Source: Achromobacter animicus
GTDB lineage: Bacteria; Pseudomonadota; Gammaproteobacteria; Burkholderiales; Burkholderiaceae_B
Length of the DNA: 64,000 nucleotides
Direction of reading: 5' to 3'
Assembly (NCBI RefSeq): GCF_902859585.1
Contig: NZ_CADIJM010000017.1
Location: 1-64,000, forward strand
Under the pieces are notes generated by a model. That model did no database searches and had not been told where the DNA came from. It worked only from the letters and a program-made list of their open reading frames with translations. Made by a program: the position numbers and the translations under genes. Of this stretch, positions 62,480-64,000 are shown piece after piece (the first letter of the stretch is position 1; each line of letters begins with the position of its first letter).

Positions 62480-62507
62480 GACTTTCTGCTTTCTAAAACG
62501 CTTGGCG

Positions 62508-63068
62508 CTACAGGATCTTCCTGAACATCGTGCGCCGCGTGTTGCGGAACGACGGCCGCACGCGGCTGCTCCAGTCGGTCGCGCGCACCGCCAGCCACGG
62601 CGGGCTGCCAAAGGTTTCCTGCGTGTGCAGGTCGTAGCAGGCCAGGTAGCGCGGCGATTCATCGCGGCATTCCCAGCGCTGCGCGCGCACCGTGCCGGGC
62701 ACAGACGCCAGCCCCGGCAGATGCTCCTGGTCGTACCAGGCGTTCAGGTCGGCCTCGGCCTCGGGCAGCACGTCGGTTTCGACGATGTAGTGCCACGGCG
62801 CCTCCTGCCCCGCCGACGCGCCGGGCAAATCCAGCGTCCGGTGCAACACCCGCGCATGCGCGCCGGGCGCCAGTTCAGCGAGGCGGGCCTGGATCTCCGG
62901 CAATGCACGGACCCCGCGCACGGTCACGTAGGTTTCCTCGGCTTCCAGCGCGGCAAAGGCGCTGATCTTCACCTCCGCCAGCCCGTCCGCAAGACGCTCG
63001 GCCAGATCCCGGGCGCGCGCCTCGTCAAACCGTTCCCCCAGCGACACCAGCAACATCGTTTCCTGCAC
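62508..63068 (-). CDS. Hypothetical protein with DUF4286/EthD-like C-terminal part
   Basis: 186 residues. The C-terminal half has WHYIVETDVLPEAEADLNAWYDQEHLPGLASVPG, a dimeric alpha-beta barrel pattern seen in DUF4286- and EthD-type proteins; the N-terminal half looks like a diverged copy of the same fold. Function unknown. I choose GTG 63068 because AAGGAG lies six bases before it; ATG 63074 directly abuts that site and TTG 63083 has none. It follows a carboxymuconolactone-decarboxylase-family gene in the same operon, which hints at aromatic or organic acid metabolism. Confidence 0.75.
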   Translation of the reverse strand: MQETMLLVSLGERFDEARARDLAERLADGLAEVKISAFAALEAEETYVTVRGVRALPEIQARLAELAPGAHARVLHRTLDLPGASAGQEAPWHYIVETDVLPEAEADLNAWYDQEHLPGLASVPGTVRAQRWECRDESPRYLACYDLHTQETFGSPPWLAVRATDWSSRVRPSFRNTRRTMFRKIL

Positions 63069-63079
63069 AGCCATCTCCT

Positions 63080-63610
63080 TCAATGTCCGACGCGCAAGGC
63101 GACCAGAAAGCGCGACACCATGTTGTACGCGCCGACCGTCGCCGTCAGTTCCACCAGTTGCGCATCATCGTAGCGCTCGCGCAGCGGTGCAAATACCGCG
63201 TCCGGCACCTCGATGTCGCGGGTCATGGCATCCGTCAGCGCCAGCACCTCGGCTTCGCCCGGTTCCAGCCCCTGCACCTGATCTGGCGCGGGATTGCCGC
63301 GCAGGACGTCGATGACGGCCTGCGGCATGCCGCCTGCCAGCGCGTGCGGCACGTGCGCCTCGAACTCGTACGGCGCATTGTTCAAGGTCGCCACGCGCAG
63401 GATGATCAGCTCGCGCAACCGCGGCGCCAGCGACGTCTTCTGCCGGATCGCGGTCAGCATGGCTTCCCAGCCCTCGACCACCGCCGGACTGTTCAGCAGC
63501 ACCTGATACAGCGGCGAGATACGGCCGCGCGCGGCAGCGATGCGCGCCTCCAGCACGGCCAGCTCCGGGCGGGTGCCCGGCACCACGGGTTCGATTCGGC
63601 GGGCGCTCAT
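63080..63610 (-). CDS. Carboxymuconolactone decarboxylase family protein
   Basis: 176-residue, all-helical AhpD/CMD-type protein: ISPLYQVLLNSPAVVEGWEAMLTA, LRELIILRVATLNNAPYEFEAHVPHA and a C-terminal LTATVGAYNMVSRFLVAL. The AhpD CxxC redox pair is absent (NNAPYEFEAH in its place), so peroxidase activity is not expected. ATG 63610 lies 2 bases after the stop of the TctC-like gene. The exact reaction is unknown. Confidence 0.87.
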   Translation of the reverse strand: MSARRIEPVVPGTRPELAVLEARIAAARGRISPLYQVLLNSPAVVEGWEAMLTAIRQKTSLAPRLRELIILRVATLNNAPYEFEAHVPHALAGGMPQAVIDVLRGNPAPDQVQGLEPGEAEVLALTDAMTRDIEVPDAVFAPLRERYDDAQLVELTATVGAYNMVSRFLVALRVGH

Positions 63611-63612
63611 GC

Positions 63613-64000
63613 TTACTCCGGACGGATGTTCTTGCGCTGGATCAGCGCGGTCCATTTCTCGCGGTCGGCGGCGATCAGCGCGCCCAGTTCCTGCGGCGTG
63701 CTGGGCGCGGCCTCGGCGCCGAACTTCTCCAGGCGGGCGCGGACGGCCTCGTTGGCCAGCGCGGCGCGCACAGCCTGGTTCAGCTTGTCGACGGTAGCGG
63801 CGGGCGTGGCTGCGGGTGCGACCAGGCCGTACCAGTTGTTCGATTCGACGCCGGGGATGCCCAGCTCGGCCATCGTCTTCACGTCGGGCAGCAGCGGATG
63901 GCGTGTCGGCGCGGCCAGGCCCAACGGCTTGAGCTTGCCGCCCTGGATATGGCCGATCAGGCCGGGCACGTCGCCGAAGAAACCGGACACCTGATTGCCC
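63613..64000 (-). CDS. Tripartite tricarboxylate transporter (Bug/TctC) substrate-binding protein, 3' part only
   Basis: Only the last 128 or so codons are in the window; the 5' end lies beyond base 64000. The visible part, GNQVSGFFGDVPGLIGHIQGG-type sequence, then RHPLLPDVKTMAELGIPGVE and GLVAPAATPAATVDKLN, is characteristic of Bug-family periplasmic binding proteins, which are very numerous in Bordetella and Achromobacter. It would bind a carboxylate ligand. It heads the three-gene group with the CMD-family and unknown proteins downstream. Confidence 0.9.
   Translation of the reverse strand, partial: GNQVSGFFGDVPGLIGHIQGGKLKPLGLAAPTRHPLLPDVKTMAELGIPGVESNNWYGLVAPAATPAATVDKLNQAVRAALANEAVRARLEKFGAEAAPSTPQELGALIAADREKWTALIQRKNIRPE

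Overview
The window is a 64 kb stretch of high-GC chromosome. It almost certainly comes from a betaproteobacterium of the Alcaligenaceae, with Achromobacter or Bordetella as the closest guess. This is inferred from the Burkholderiales-type 16S leader at the left edge, the dnaE-linked LPS core gene cluster, the DUF3579-argD-argF group, and protein sequences resembling those genera as I recall them; no search was run. I see no insertion sequences, prophage genes, CRISPR arrays or tRNAs. The layout is that of a normal, dense chromosome with short intergenic gaps and many overlapping start/stop codons.

Left part (1-11 kb): the 5' leader and two promoters of an rRNA operon that runs off the left edge on the minus strand, divergent from rng (RNase G). 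Then come a DUF3053 lipoprotein, a membrane diguanylate cyclase, a Kef-type cation/proton antiporter and msbA. Divergent from msbA are a GT9 glycosyltransferase, a YdcF/ElyC-like protein and a YkgJ cysteine-cluster protein.

LPS block (11.4-21.7 kb): a minus-strand operon starts with dnaE and continues, mostly through 1-26 nt overlaps, into four glycosyltransferases and two polysaccharide deacetylases. Divergent from dnaE is lpxO. With msbA, the GT9 gene and kdkA (53 kb), the window carries genes for lipid A-core assembly, core decoration, Kdo phosphorylation, lipid A hydroxylation and export. hrpA follows.

Hydantoin block (25.8-36.5 kb): the most distinctive accessory region. A hydantoin-type racemase and an FAD-linked 2-hydroxyacid dehydrogenase are divergent from a LysR regulator. 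The regulator is followed on the plus strand by a DHDPS-like lyase, an SDR, a D-hydantoinase, an N-carbamoyl-D-amino acid hydrolase and a four-gene amino-acid-type ABC importer. Together they could import, racemise and hydrolyse a 5-substituted hydantoin or N-carbamoyl compound. The lyase and SDR lack family-defining catalytic residues, so the later steps are open.

Middle part (36.5-48.9 kb): argA, the Fe(II)-trafficking gene yggX, a phospholipase C-family enzyme lacking its expected Tat signal, phoU with a candidate Pho box, rpiA, an AidB-like acyl-CoA dehydrogenase, an amidase, rmuC, a YrbL-like kinase, an alkyladenine glycosylase and an ArsC/Spx-family protein.

Right part (48.9-64 kb): the putrescine importer potFGHI, then kdkA, a group II truncated haemoglobin and a large FtsX-type permease, all on the minus strand. 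Next are a DctPQM TRAP transporter, a DUF3579 protein, argD-argF with a strong terminator, and a minus-strand group (TctC-like binding protein cut by the window end, carboxymuconolactone-decarboxylase-family protein, unknown protein).
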